A stretch of DNA of 64,000 bases from Desulfobacteraceae bacterium (GCA_014237395.1 JABZFP010000007.1:164367-228366), one strand, 5' to 3'. Positions 1-9,574 are shown, counted from the first letter of the stretch. Notes: generated by a model not told the origin, from the letters alone. A program made the numbers and translations.

Positions 1-1
1 G

Positions 2-88
2 ATCCCTTATCGGGACCTGATCGGCTGGATCATTGCATCGGCCGCGACCCGGGTTGAGCAACCGCATCCCTTGCGAGGCGCCGCCTGA
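2..88 (+). CDS. C-terminal end of an upstream gene (partial)
   Basis: An open frame enters from the left edge and stops with TGA at 86-88, giving a 28-residue tail beginning IPYRDLIGWIIASA. The stop overlaps the ATG of the next gene by one base, so the two are probably translationally coupled. The tail resembles the C-terminal helix of D-Ala-D-Ala-ligase-like ATP-grasp enzymes, so a second ATP-grasp gene may precede the one at 88. That assignment is inference from very little sequence. Confidence 0.5.
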   Translation: MPYRDLIGWIIASAATRVEQPHPLRGAA

Positions 89-1137
89 TGAAGATCGCCA
101 TCCTGCACGATACCATTACCGCGGCCGACGCCCCCGACGCTCAGGACGTCATGGCCCAGGCCGCTGCCGTCGCCCGGGCGCTCAGATCGCTGGGTCACAC
201 GGTTTCCCGCATGGCCTGCACCCTCAACCTGGCAGCCATCCAGGCGACCTTGCGCCGTGGTCAGATTGATGGTGTCTTTAACCTGGTGGAATCCATCAAT
301 GGACAGGGGCGTCTCATTCACTTGCCGCTTTTTTGTCTGGACGCCATGGCGATGCCCTATACCGGCGCCCGGGCAGAAACCATGCTGCTGACGTCCAACA
401 AGACGCTGGCCAAGGGGTGGATGACCGCGGCCGGTATTTCCACACCCGCCTGGATCGGCCCCTGGCCGGGGACCGGTGATAGACGCCGGAAGCCAACGTC
501 CCAGCGTGGGACCTGGATCATCAAGTCGGTATGGGAGCATGCCTCCATCGGCCTGGGGCCCCATAGCGTGATCGAAAACGCAGACCACGCCCAGGTGCTG
601 CCACTCCTTAAAACACGCGCCCCCCAACTGGGCGGGGCCTGTTTTGCCGAGCGCTTCATCAAGGGCCGCGAGTTCAATCTTTCGATTCTGGCGGGGCCCG
701 AGGGCCCCGAGGTGCTGCCGCCGGCGGAGATCGTTTTCGAAGGCTACACCGCGGATATGCCCCGCATCGTGGACTACCGGGCCAAATGGGATACGGCGGC
801 CTTCGAATACCACCATACGCCGCGGCGGTTCGACTTCGAGGCCTCCGATGCCGACCTTCTGACACGCCTGAAAGTGTCGGCACGGCAATGCTGGGACCAT
901 TTCGAACTTCAAGGGTATGCCCGGGTGGATTTTCGTGTGGATGAAGCGGGCCGGCTTTGGGTGCTGGAGATCAATGCCAACCCCTGCCTTTCGCCCGATG
1001 CCGGATTTGCGGCGGCCCTGGAGCGTGCGGGTATTGCCTATGTCGAGGCGATTGGCCGCATCCTTGCCGATGGAGGTGTGCCGCACAATGCCGTCAGCGA
1101 AACCAGACAACCGGCCATGGCCCACGGGAGATCATAA
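88..1137 (+). CDS. ATP-grasp ligase, D-Ala-D-Ala ligase-like
   Basis: A 349-residue protein with an N-terminal Rossmann-like pre-ATP-grasp part (starts MKIAILHD), an NLVE motif near residue 68 and a C-terminal ATP-grasp region. The ERFIKGREFN stretch near residue 188 and the metal-binding EINANPCLSPDAGF segment near residue 295 match the D-alanine-D-alanine ligase superfamily. Such enzymes join a carboxylate to an amine through an acyl phosphate. This is unlikely to be the housekeeping Ddl, because it sits in an operon with a GNAT-HDAC-GNAT fusion and an MFS exporter rather than with mur or fts genes. The start is the ATG that overlaps the previous stop; the next gene begins six bases after its stop. 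The substrate is unknown; ligation of an amino acid or polyamine-like amine is inference. Confidence 0.8.
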   Translation: MKIAILHDTITAADAPDAQDVMAQAAAVARALRSLGHTVSRMACTLNLAAIQATLRRGQIDGVFNLVESINGQGRLIHLPLFCLDAMAMPYTGARAETMLLTSNKTLAKGWMTAAGISTPAWIGPWPGTGDRRRKPTSQRGTWIIKSVWEHASIGLGPHSVIENADHAQVLPLLKTRAPQLGGACFAERFIKGREFNLSILAGPEGPEVLPPAEIVFEGYTADMPRIVDYRAKWDTAAFEYHHTPRRFDFEASDADLLTRLKVSARQCWDHFELQGYARVDFRVDEAGRLWVLEINANPCLSPDAGFAAALERAGIAYVEAIGRILADGGVPHNAVSETRQPAMAHGRS

Positions 1138-1142
1138 ACGGC

Positions 1143-3395
1143 ATGCTTCGCATTCGACGCATTTATGACAATGTGCTGCCGGTCAACAAGAGCACGTTAA
1201 ACCAGGTTCAGGAAATTCTTCGCAGCCGCTTCTCCGGCGTGGCCGAAGAGGAGATCGCCCTCATTGGCGAAAAACTCCGAAACCCGTTCAAACAGCGCTT
1301 CCGAACCATTCTTTTCGTGGCCGAAAGTATCAAGTCCAAGGTCCGCGGATTCGCCATGCTGCTCCATGAACCGGAGCTGCATTTTGCTTACCTGGATTGG
1401 ATCGCCATCGCATCCAACCGGGCCGGTGGCGGTATCGGTGGCGCCCTGTACGACCGCATCCGGCGGGAGGCCACGGCCCTGAATGTGGCGGGGCTCTTTT
1501 TCGAGTGTCTTCCCGACGATGCCGACGATTGCCAGGATCCGGCCGAACTCAAGCTGAACCGGTCCCGGTTGCGATTTTACGAGCGTTACGGTGCCCGCCC
1601 CATCGTGGATACCGGCTACGAATCGCCCGTCAAACCGGGAGACACCTGCATGCCCCATCTGGTCTACGACGATCTGGGCAGCGGCAAGCCATTGAAAAAG
1701 GCCTATGCCCGGCAGGTGGTAAGGGCCGTGCTGGAGCGCAAGTATGCCGCCTATTGCCCGGCCGACTACGTCGAGCGGGTGGTGCAAAGTTTCAAGGACG
1801 ACCCGATTCATCCGCGGGCATTCCGCTATGTCAAACCCGAGGCGGTGGTGGCGAAGGTGGAAAGTCGGTCCGCCGAGCAGATCGCGCTCATCGTCAATGA
1901 CCGTCACGATATCCATCATGTCAACGAGCGGGGGTATGTGGAGTCGCCCGTGCGGGTAAAGAGCATCTTGAAGGTGATCGAACCCAGCGGTTTGTTTGCC
2001 GCCATCAAGCCTCGCCCCTTTCCGGACAAACATTTGCATGCCGTGCACGATGAGGATTTCGTGAGCTATCTCAAACGGGCCTGCGCCGAGGTGCCGGCGG
2101 GAAAATCCCTTTATCCCTACATCTTCCCCATCCGCAACAAGACCCGGCCTCCCAAGGAGCCCTCGGTCCTGTCCGGCTATTACTGCATCGACACCTTTAC
2201 CCCTATCAACGCCAACGCCTACCTGGCGGCCCGGCGCAGTGTGGACTGCGCCCTGACCGCCGCCCGCGAGATTCTGGACGGCCGCCGCATCGCCTACGCC
2301 CTGATCCGCCCGCCCGGGCACCACGCCGAGCGCCGCTCTTTCGGCGGTTTCTGCTATTTCAACAACAATGCCATCGCCGCCCAGTACCTGTGCGCCCATG
2401 GCAAGGTGGCCATCCTGGATGTGGACTACCACCACGGCAACGGCGGCCAGGACATCTTCTACCGCCGCAGCGACGTTCTGACGGTTTCCATCCACGGCCA
2501 TCCCCGGTTTGCCTACCCGTATTTTTGCGGATTTGAAGAGGAGCGCGGCGAGGGCGAGGGTGAGGGGTTCAATCTGAATATTCCCCTGCCCGAGGCGGTG
2601 GATGGTGAAAAATACCGCAAGAGCCTCGCACGGGCCCTGCGCCGCATCGAAGAATTCCAGCCCCAGTTCCTGATCATCGGCCTGGGGCTGGACCCGGCCA
2701 AGGGGGATCCTACCGGGACCTGGTCTCTCACGATGAAAGACTTTGCCGAGAACGGTCGGATGATCGGCGCCCTGGGACTTCCCCTGGTGGTGATCCAGGA
2801 GGGCGGCTACCGGACGCAAACCCTGGGGAAAAATGCGCTGGCTTTTTTCCGGGGGGTGGCCGAAGGCGTGGCCCAGTGGGCCGACGGCCGCCACGCGCAC
2901 CATCACCGGGTTCACGGGGTGACTTTCCGGGATACCATCGTACCCGAAGACGGTCCGCGGGTCCGCCGCCTGGTGGATATCACCGGTTTTTTCAATCCGG
3001 AGGAAGTGGACGTCGCCGAGGAACTCGTCGGGGAATATCTGGCCAAAGGCGACGCCAGCGGCTACAACTTTTTCATGGCCGACCACTACGGTCGACTGGC
3101 CGGATATGTTTGCTTCGGCCTCATCCCCGGCACGGCATCCAGCTATGACCTTTACTGGATTGCCGTTCATCCCGACTTCCAGAGCCGCGGACTGGGGCGG
3201 CGCCTGCTGGTGGAAGCCGAACGCCGCATCAAGGCCGCCGGCGGCAGCCGTATCTATGTGGATACCTCACAGCGGGTGCAATACGCCAGCACACGTGCCT
3301 TTTACGAAAGCTGCGGCTACCGCCTGGAGACCGTCCTCAAAGACTTCTACACCGTGGGCGACGGCAAGGCGATTTACTGCAAATCCCTGATATAG
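1143..3395 (+). CDS. GNAT-HDAC-GNAT fusion protein
   Basis: A 750-residue three-domain protein. Residues 1 to about 170 form a GNAT acetyltransferase domain with an acetyl-CoA loop reading NRAGGGIGGALY. Residues about 250-575 form a class II histone-deacetylase/acetylpolyamine-amidohydrolase domain: GHHA near 391, the zinc ligands in DVDYHHGNG near 425, the second Asp in GLDPAKGD near 515 and a closing EGGY. All catalytic positions I can check are present. Residues about 608-750 form a second GNAT domain with QSRGLGRRLL. One chain could therefore both add and remove acetyl groups. The frame stays open upstream to 957, but the ATG at 1143 directly follows the ATP-grasp gene and starts a normal GNAT fold. 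It lies between an ATP-grasp ligase and an MFS transporter, which suggests small-molecule amine chemistry rather than protein deacetylation (inference). Confidence 0.88.
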   Translation: MLRIRRIYDNVLPVNKSTLNQVQEILRSRFSGVAEEEIALIGEKLRNPFKQRFRTILFVAESIKSKVRGFAMLLHEPELHFAYLDWIAIASNRAGGGIGGALYDRIRREATALNVAGLFFECLPDDADDCQDPAELKLNRSRLRFYERYGARPIVDTGYESPVKPGDTCMPHLVYDDLGSGKPLKKAYARQVVRAVLERKYAAYCPADYVERVVQSFKDDPIHPRAFRYVKPEAVVAKVESRSAEQIALIVNDRHDIHHVNERGYVESPVRVKSILKVIEPSGLFAAIKPRPFPDKHLHAVHDEDFVSYLKRACAEVPAGKSLYPYIFPIRNKTRPPKEPSVLSGYYCIDTFTPINANAYLAARRSVDCALTAAREILDGRRIAYALIRPPGHHAERRSFGGFCYFNNNAIAAQYLCAHGKVAILDVDYHHGNGGQDIFYRRSDVLTVSIHGHPRFAYPYFCGFEEERGEGEGEGFNLNIPLPEAVDGEKYRKSLARALRRIEEFQPQFLIIGLGLDPAKGDPTGTWSLTMKDFAENGRMIGALGLPLVVIQEGGYRTQTLGKNALAFFRGVAEGVAQWADGRHAHHHRVHGVTFRDTIVPEDGPRVRRLVDITGFFNPEEVDVAEELVGEYLAKGDASGYNFFMADHYGRLAGYVCFGLIPGTASSYDLYWIAVHPDFQSRGLGRRLLVEAERRIKAAGGSRIYVDTSQRVQYASTRAFYESCGYRLETVLKDFYTVGDGKAIYCKSLI

Positions 3396-3522
3396 ATGGC
3401 GCCGGGTCAGTATTCCCTTTCCCGTTCCTATTGACCCCCCTGGCATGGTCCCCTATAGTGCTCCCCTTCCGGGCGGTTTCCGACGGGTCCGCCCCCACCA
3501 GAATCCGGAAAGGACCGCCGAC

Positions 3523-4692
3523 TTGACGGCTGCCACCAAAACCAACATGCGGGTGATTTTCGCCCTGACCCTGGTGCATTTTACGGGGGATTTCTACAGC
3601 GCCTTCACCACCCCCTTGTTCCCGCTATTTGTGGAAAAATTAGGATTAACCCTGACCCAGGTGGGCCTGATTGCCGGTATCGCCCGGTTTTTAGCCTTCA
3701 TCGTGCAGCCATCCGTGGGGTATCTGGCGGATCACTATCCGACACGGGCCTTCACCATGGTGGGACTTCTCCTGACCGTGGTCTTTATACCGCTGTCCGG
3801 CATCGCGCCCGGTTTCTGGACGCTGTTGCTCGTCATCGCCATCGGGTCGTTTGGCTCTTCCATGTTTCATCCCGCCGTGACGGGCATGGTGCCGCTTTAT
3901 GCGGGGAACAAGGCCGGGTTGTCCATGTCGATTTTCAACACCGGCGGCACGTTGGCATTCGGGGTCGGCCCTCTCTTCGTCACCTGGTATGCGGCCCGCT
4001 TTGGCCTGTCGGCCCTACCGGCCACCATGGCGCTCGGCCTGATGGTGGCCGTCTACCTCTACCTGATCCTGCCGGCACCCCCCAATGAAGGGCTGTCGCA
4101 AAACGGCTTTTTGGGGGCGATCAAGGAAAGCCTGGGCGCTGCCTGGAAGACCATTGCGCTTATCTGGATCGTGATGGTGCTGCGGGCGGTGGTGGGACAG
4201 TCCTTTATGACGTTTATGCCGGTGCTGTTCGTGCAGGAGGGCTTTACCATCGTTTCCGCCGGCATCATCTTCTCTTTGTTTACGGTCGCCGGCACCATCA
4301 GCGGGTTGATGGCCGGGGCGTTTTCCGACCGGATCGGATTCAAACCGGTGTTTTATGTCACCCATGGATTGATGACGCCGGTGTTGCTGCTCTTTTTGCA
4401 GCTGTCCGGCGGATGGGTCTACGCCGGTGCGGCGCTGGCCGGTGGAATCGTCCTGGCGACGCTGCCGTTGGGGGTGGTCATGGCCCAGTCCCTGGCACCG
4501 CGGGGACGGTCCATGGTGGGCAGCCTGATGATGGGGTTTGCCTTCGGACTGGGGGGGCTTGTAGCCCCGCTGGTGGGCAAACTGGCCGACCTCTATTCTG
4601 TGCGCGTTGTTCTGACCGGAATCTCGCTGATACCGCTGGTGACCCTGTTTCTGATCGCCCGCTTTCCCTCCGTCGACCGTCCGACCGCTTGA
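3523..4692 (+). CDS. MFS transporter, fosmidomycin-resistance-like
   Basis: About 390 residues with twelve predicted membrane helices. The N-terminal RVIFALTLVHFTGDFYSAF and the loop GYLADHYPTR fit the FsmR/fosmidomycin-resistance branch of the major facilitator superfamily, mostly proton-driven exporters. The frame is open from 3445, but that leader is not membrane-like and lacks a ribosome site. I prefer the TTG at 3523, which has GGAAAGGA eight bases upstream; the ATG at 3547 is an alternative. It follows the fusion gene by about 130 bases on the same strand, so export of the cluster's product or of a toxic relative is plausible. The substrate cannot be read from the sequence. Confidence 0.85.
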   Translation: MTAATKTNMRVIFALTLVHFTGDFYSAFTTPLFPLFVEKLGLTLTQVGLIAGIARFLAFIVQPSVGYLADHYPTRAFTMVGLLLTVVFIPLSGIAPGFWTLLLVIAIGSFGSSMFHPAVTGMVPLYAGNKAGLSMSIFNTGGTLAFGVGPLFVTWYAARFGLSALPATMALGLMVAVYLYLILPAPPNEGLSQNGFLGAIKESLGAAWKTIALIWIVMVLRAVVGQSFMTFMPVLFVQEGFTIVSAGIIFSLFTVAGTISGLMAGAFSDRIGFKPVFYVTHGLMTPVLLLFLQLSGGWVYAGAALAGGIVLATLPLGVVMAQSLAPRGRSMVGSLMMGFAFGLGGLVAPLVGKLADLYSVRVVLTGISLIPLVTLFLIARFPSVDRPTA

Positions 4693-4818
4693 AACCCATA
4701 AAAATTAATGTATAAATAGACCTATATGCTGGTTTGGGGATGTGATCCGTCCCATGTCATCCATGCCGGCGATTTGTGCAAATCAACCCTCGTGTTTTGT
4801 AGCAGGGAGATACCCGTG

Positions 4819-5628
4819 ATGTTGCACCGAAGCAGAAATAGGGTTTGCGGACTTTTGATCATGTTTCTCTTGCCGCTGATGGTTGCTTGTCCGAAGACCC
4901 CGCCACCGGCTCCGGTGCTGACGGGTCCCGACCCGGCCGCTTACGATGCACTGGTTGCCGACAACCACCGCATCGCGCAGACGGTGCGCGAGCAGGAGCG
5001 CATGCTGCAGGAATATGAAGCCCGCATTCATCGGCTGCAACTCCAGCTATTGGAAAGCGACGCCCGCCATCAGGCCCAACAGGCGCAATTGTCGCTCCAG
5101 CAGAACATGCTGGATGAAGCGGTCATCGAGGTCGTGCGGACCAAGGCCAAGCTCCGCAGCATCGAAAGTCGGGCCGAGGCGGCCTCCTCTATGGCCGAAG
5201 CCGAGATCGCCCTCAAGGGGCTCGCGGAGAGAATTGCGACGAACGACGGCGGGCCGCCGGAAGACTATCTGAAAGCGGAGGCCCTGCTGCGCATGAGCAC
5301 CAACGAATTCAAGAAAGAAAATTATGGTGGGTCCCTCTACCTGGCCGGTCAAGCCCAAAATCAGATCCGGGCCATCCAGAGTCATCTGTCCCACCAGGTC
5401 GATTATGCGATGGCCCCGGGTGAAGTCCTGTTTGCCCAGCCGCTGCCGCTCAAAGTATTGACGCGCAGCAATTTGCGCCAGAAACCCTCCCTGGAGGCCA
5501 AGGTCAACCGCACGCTTGAAGAGGGGGCCATGATTGTCGGCTACTCCTACAAGGCGGAGTGGATTCGGGTCCATACCGAGGATGGCGGTCAGGGGTGGAT
5601 CTTTCAAACGCTGGTGGGCGGGCGTTAG
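4819..5628 (+). CDS. Lipoprotein with coiled coil and SH3b domain
   Basis: A 269-residue predicted outer-surface or periplasmic lipoprotein. The signal segment ends in the lipobox LMVAC, with the lipidated Cys at residue 24, followed by a proline-rich spacer. Residues about 50-120 are Gln/Glu/Arg-rich and likely a coiled coil. The last 65 residues form a bacterial SH3-like domain (LRQKPSLEAKV, then a WIRV core, then GWIF), a fold often used to bind peptidoglycan peptides. The ATG at 4819 has a GGGAG ribosome site; the longer frame from 4726 would put about 30 residues ahead of the signal peptide. It probably acts at the cell wall, but I see no specific pathway. Confidence 0.75.
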   Translation: MLHRSRNRVCGLLIMFLLPLMVACPKTPPPAPVLTGPDPAAYDALVADNHRIAQTVREQERMLQEYEARIHRLQLQLLESDARHQAQQAQLSLQQNMLDEAVIEVVRTKAKLRSIESRAEAASSMAEAEIALKGLAERIATNDGGPPEDYLKAEALLRMSTNEFKKENYGGSLYLAGQAQNQIRAIQSHLSHQVDYAMAPGEVLFAQPLPLKVLTRSNLRQKPSLEAKVNRTLEEGAMIVGYSYKAEWIRVHTEDGGQGWIFQTLVGGR

Positions 5629-5655
5629 AGCATGGGCAGGGAATAGGGGCGCCGG

Positions 5656-5681
5656 ATTCAAGGGGTTGTTCACCCTTGAAT
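5656..5681. terminator. Stem-loop after the SH3 lipoprotein gene
   Basis: A perfect 9-bp inverted repeat (ATTCAAGGG / CCCTTGAAT) with an 8-base loop lies 28 bases after the lipoprotein stop. No clear T-run follows, so it may be a weak terminator or an mRNA-stabilising hairpin. Confidence 0.45.
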
Positions 5682-5882
5682 TCAGCATCGTTTCTATCCC
5701 CTTCATTTGGAATCATCGTATGTTGCTTAAATCTTCAGATATCGTTTGTATGTTTTTAAATACTTGTAGATATTTTTAATATTGAGGTGTTTCACTCGAA
5801 GCCTCGAATCCTTGACCCCTAATGGTCACCCCGACTTTTTTTGAAGATGATCCTGATCCGATTCGCCCTTTGCTGAGGGTTC

Positions 5883-7655
5883 TTACGTCATATTTTGGCG
5901 CTTTCCTGTCGGAATCAGGCGGATGGGTTTTTCTTCCTGATGCGATGCGTCCTGGCCCGTGGCCGTGACAACCCGGTTGCGGCCGGCCGCCTTGGCGGCG
6001 TAAAGCGCATGGTCGGCTTGCTGAAAAAGGTCTTCCGGGTTGTTGCCGTGGTCGGGGAACATGGCGATCCCGATGCTGACGGTGATCCGGTCTCCCTTGC
6101 GGTTGATGCTTTCGCGGGATACCCGTTCCCTGATGCGCTCGGCTACTTCCCGGCTGCCGGCGGCACCCACTTCGGGCAGCATGACAATAAACTCTTCTCC
6201 TCCATAGCGGGCAACGTAATCACAGCTGCGGACGGTTTCGCGGAATAGGGTGCTGAGCAAACGGAGAACCTCATCGCCTTTCTGATGCCCATAGGTGTCG
6301 TTGATCAGCTTGAAATGGTCGATATCGATGACGAACAGGGCGAAGGTATGGTCGTTGCGTTTCGAGCGGGTAACTTCGCCGTGCAGGGTTTCCATTAAAT
6401 GTTTACGGTTATGCAGGCCGGTTAATTCATCGGTTATGGACAGCTGGTGCAGTTTGCGGTTTTTTTCCTGCAGTTCGCTGTTGACGGCATCCAATTCATC
6501 CCGGCTGCGCCGCAGGCGCCCCACCATGTTGTTGAAGACCTGCGTCAGGTAGCCCACTTCGGAACGGGTGCTGACCGGGAGATCCACGTCCAGGTCGCCG
6601 GCCGCCACCTGATCGGCGCCCAGGGTGAGACGCCGCAGGGGCCGCACGATGGTCAACCCCAGAAAGTAGGCACACAGTCCAATGCCCACCAGCAGGCACG
6701 CCACCAGCACCAGGGTCATACGCTGCAAATCGGCGATCTGCGCAAACGCTTTGACCTTGTCCATCTCGGCCACGACGCCCCACCCCAGGGAGGGCACCAC
6801 GTTGAGGGTTCCGATCACGGTCGGGCCGTCGTAGCTGGCATAGGTGATGGCCTGGCCGATAAGATCGTAAAGCCGGGTCACTTTGGCGTGGTCCAGGTAA
6901 ACCTCGCGGGAGGGAGAAGAAAACAGGTGTGAGCTCGCCAGCACTTTGCCCTGGTTGTTGACCAGATAGGTCTCACGCGTGTCCGTCTGGGTATAGGCGG
7001 TCAGCACGCGGTCGATGGCATCGAGCGATAATTTGGCGCCCAGAACTCCGATACTTTCTCCCCCGGGGGTGCGAATGGGGTCCGCGATCAGGATGACCCG
7101 GGCCTGGAGCCCTTCATCAAAATAGGCTTCGCCGATGACCGCCTGTCCGTCTTCGACTTTTTCCCGCCAGTTAAGGGGCATCGCCGGTGTTTTGCTTTCG
7201 GGGGCACTGGTGGCCATGAGATGGCCGTCCAGGTCGATGATCATCAATTCGGCATAATCGGCGAATTTGGCCCGCACGACCTGCAGGTATTCCTGGATCA
7301 GGCTCATGGCCACCAGGTTTTCGACGGTGGTGCCGTCCGTGCGGAGAATTTTGACCATGTTTTCCGATACGATATACGAGCTGGCGAAGACCCGCACATC
7401 ATAAAGTTTTTCTTTTACGAGAAGGTCGATTTCGCGGGATACTTGGGAAGCCGAGTCACGTATTTCTTGGGAAATTTTCTCGTTGAGAAACCGGGTGTTT
7501 TGAAGATAGGACAGGCTGCCCAGGGTGATGGCCGGAATAATCGTGGCGGCCAAGGCAAAGGCCATGATGCGAATTTTGATGCTCTTTAGCCAGGGGGGTT
7601 TGCGATAAGCGGGCTGAGCATTCGGTTCAGGTGCTTGGGGTGTATCAGGTTCCAT
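5883..7655 (-). CDS. Membrane diguanylate cyclase (Cache-HAMP-GGDEF)
   Basis: A 590-residue sensor. Membrane helix 1 spans residues 31-50. An extracytoplasmic region of about 260 residues has the look of a double Cache ligand-binding domain. Membrane helix 2 is near 312-335, followed by HAMP, a short coiled coil and a C-terminal GGDEF domain. The active-site loop is GGEEF, and an RxxD product-inhibition site (RSCD) lies five residues before it, so the cyclase should be active and feedback-inhibited by cyclic-di-GMP. There is no EAL domain. The ATG has GGGAGGG upstream. The gene is divergent from the CNNM/CorC-like gene and has its own strong promoter-like sequence. The sensed ligand is unknown. 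Confidence 0.9.
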   Translation of the reverse strand: MEPDTPQAPEPNAQPAYRKPPWLKSIKIRIMAFALAATIIPAITLGSLSYLQNTRFLNEKISQEIRDSASQVSREIDLLVKEKLYDVRVFASSYIVSENMVKILRTDGTTVENLVAMSLIQEYLQVVRAKFADYAELMIIDLDGHLMATSAPESKTPAMPLNWREKVEDGQAVIGEAYFDEGLQARVILIADPIRTPGGESIGVLGAKLSLDAIDRVLTAYTQTDTRETYLVNNQGKVLASSHLFSSPSREVYLDHAKVTRLYDLIGQAITYASYDGPTVIGTLNVVPSLGWGVVAEMDKVKAFAQIADLQRMTLVLVACLLVGIGLCAYFLGLTIVRPLRRLTLGADQVAAGDLDVDLPVSTRSEVGYLTQVFNNMVGRLRRSRDELDAVNSELQEKNRKLHQLSITDELTGLHNRKHLMETLHGEVTRSKRNDHTFALFVIDIDHFKLINDTYGHQKGDEVLRLLSTLFRETVRSCDYVARYGGEEFIVMLPEVGAAGSREVAERIRERVSRESINRKGDRITVSIGIAMFPDHGNNPEDLFQQADHALYAAKAAGRNRVVTATGQDASHQEEKPIRLIPTGKRQNMT

Positions 7656-7754
7656 GCCGTCAACCCTCCCGGGTTGGTGACGTCACCGGTCTGGTATCGA
7701 TCGGTGGAATGATCTTCTAAAGGTGACGACGAAAGCGCCGCATAAACACAGAAA

Positions 7755-7783
7755 ATATTACAACTATCTGAAACAATTGTCAA
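7755..7783 (-). promoter_or_regulatory. Sigma-70 promoter for the GGDEF gene
   Basis: On the minus strand TTGACA (7783-7778), a 17-base spacer and TAATAT (7760-7755) make a near-consensus promoter about 100 bases ahead of the GGDEF start. Confidence 0.7.
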
Positions 7784-7906
7784 TCTATCGGTCATAGACG
7801 ACGATTCGACCATGCGGTAACCGTTGACAATGACCACCGCGCATGGTTTGAACGGGGGGATTCATTGATAATCACGGATTTGTCATCATGAAAGCGATTG
7901 CCTGAT

Positions 7907-8986
7907 ATGGAATTATTGGTCCTGTTTTTTCTGCTGTCTATCGGATTCTCATTTCTATGTTCGGTCTGGGAGGCGGTCCTGCTGAGCATTCCGCCCTCGT
8001 ATGTGGCTGCCCGTGTCAAGGAAGGCACCCGGATGGGAAACCGTCTGGGACGATTCAAGGCCGACATTGATCGTCCGCTGGCGGCGATTCTGACCCTCAA
8101 TACGATTGCGCACACGGTCGGGGCCATCGGGGTAGGGGCCCAGGCCGCCCGGTTGTTCAGCGACAGCCGTGTGTTGGGAATCAACATCGCCGCGGTGGTG
8201 GTGCCGACCGTGATGACCCTGGCCATTCTGATCCTTTCAGAGATCATCCCTAAAACGCTTGGTGCCAACTACTGGCGATCGCTGGTGGGCGTGACGATCC
8301 GTGCCGTGACCATCATTATTTACACGCTTTACCCGTTGGTGTGGCTCAGCCAGGTCATTACGCGCCGTTTGAAAAGCGATAAGGAACGCAGTGTACTGAG
8401 CCGTTCGGAGTTTTCGGCCATGGCCGAGACCATTGCCGAACAGGGGGTTTTACAGAAGCAGGAGTTCGGGATCATCAAAAACCTGCTCCGTTTCGAGAGC
8501 GTGCGGGCCCAGGATGTCATGACTCCCCGGACGGTGGTGATCGCGGCGGACGAAAACCAGTCCATCGGCACGTTCAACGCGCAAAGCCCTGCCCTCCGGG
8601 TTTCGCGGATACCGGTGTATGAGGGCACCATCGACCATGTCACCGGGTTTGTCATTCGGTCGGAACTTCTAGCCCGGCTGGTGGAAGGGAAACAAGAGAT
8701 GCTTCTGAAGGATCTCAAACGCCCGATCGTCATGGTCGGTGAAAGCGACCTGCTGCCGGATATCTTCAACACCCTCATCGTGCAGCAGGCCCATATCGCC
8801 GTGGTGGTCAGCCAGTATGGCGGCACGTCCGGCATTTTGACCATGGAAGACGTGGTGGAAACCTTGCTGGGGCTGGAGATCGTGGATGAATTCGACCGCA
8901 CCGCCGACATGCAGGGTCTGGCCCGCAAAAACTGGGAAGCCCGCGCCAGAGCCCTCGGTCTGATCGCTGCGGATTCGAAACCATGA
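7907..8986 (+). CDS. CNNM/CorC-like membrane protein (DUF21 plus CBS pair)
   Basis: About 359 residues: an N-terminal DUF21/CNNM transmembrane domain (helices within residues 1-140, with the typical NTIAHTVGA and SEIIPKTLGA segments) and a cytoplasmic CBS pair at about 200-330 (QDVMTPRT, then GGTSGILTMEDVVETLLG). Family members are linked to magnesium or cobalt efflux and were formerly called hemolysins. The C-terminal transporter-associated domain of many CorC/HlyC proteins is missing. The frame also allows a TTG three codons earlier; the ATG at 7907 starts directly on the hydrophobic helix. It is divergent from the GGDEF gene, and metal transport is the best guess. Confidence 0.85.
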   Translation: MELLVLFFLLSIGFSFLCSVWEAVLLSIPPSYVAARVKEGTRMGNRLGRFKADIDRPLAAILTLNTIAHTVGAIGVGAQAARLFSDSRVLGINIAAVVVPTVMTLAILILSEIIPKTLGANYWRSLVGVTIRAVTIIIYTLYPLVWLSQVITRRLKSDKERSVLSRSEFSAMAETIAEQGVLQKQEFGIIKNLLRFESVRAQDVMTPRTVVIAADENQSIGTFNAQSPALRVSRIPVYEGTIDHVTGFVIRSELLARLVEGKQEMLLKDLKRPIVMVGESDLLPDIFNTLIVQQAHIAVVVSQYGGTSGILTMEDVVETLLGLEIVDEFDRTADMQGLARKNWEARARALGLIAADSKP

Positions 8987-9063
8987 TGCCTCTGGTGTTC
9001 GCCATGTCGTCTAATACGCCGGTCCCCCCCCCACACACCTCTCGATAGAAAGATCAAGCGCCT

Positions 9064-9408
9064 ATGGATGCCCGACAGAAGGAAACCCTTACCCGCCACA
9101 TTCAAGAAACCATCGCTGGTCTGAAAGCGGACATCGATGCCTACAAGGGGCTGACCCAGCCCATTGCGCCGGACGATGCGATCGGACGGCTGACACGCAT
9201 GGAAGCCATCAACAGCAAGAGCATCAACGAAGCGGCCCTGGGCAGAGCCCGTAACAAGTTATCCCGCCTGGAACAGACGTTGCGCAAGGTGGACGATCCG
9301 GATTTCGGATGGTGTCGGGAGTGCGAGGAACCGATACCGTTTGCGCGCCTGATGGCCATGCCGGAGTCCGATCTTTGTGTGGCCTGTACTGAAAAAAACA
9401 TCGGCTGA
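9064..9408 (+). CDS. TraR/DksA-type zinc-finger protein
   Basis: A 114-residue protein with a helical N-terminal coiled coil and a four-cysteine zinc finger at C84, C87, C105 and C108 (CREC, 17 residues, CVAC). DksA/TraR proteins enter the RNA polymerase secondary channel and act with ppGpp. This one is shorter than classical DksA (about 150), and its coiled-coil tip lacks the familiar DxxxA motif as far as I can judge, so it may be a paralogue with another role. The ribosome site is weak. It lies alone between the CNNM-like gene and the rhodanese. Confidence 0.82.
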   Translation: MDARQKETLTRHIQETIAGLKADIDAYKGLTQPIAPDDAIGRLTRMEAINSKSINEAALGRARNKLSRLEQTLRKVDDPDFGWCRECEEPIPFARLMAMPESDLCVACTEKNIG

Positions 9409-9574
9409 AAACAGGCAGATCTTATGCGATATCGGTGGCTTCGGGGAACGGCCCTTGACGCTGTGTCCTGAATGGCCATTCTCAAGAAAACGTGAATGAC
9501 AGCCGCGAAGCGCGATCTGATCGTTTGGTGGTACAGCGTTTGAATGACCCCTCTCATCCAAAGGAGGTATTCCC

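Noticed and set aside
1197..3170. Long minus-strand frame of 657 codons
   Set aside because: It is opposite the GNAT-HDAC-GNAT gene, whose domains and motifs are clear; high GC keeps the antisense frame open.
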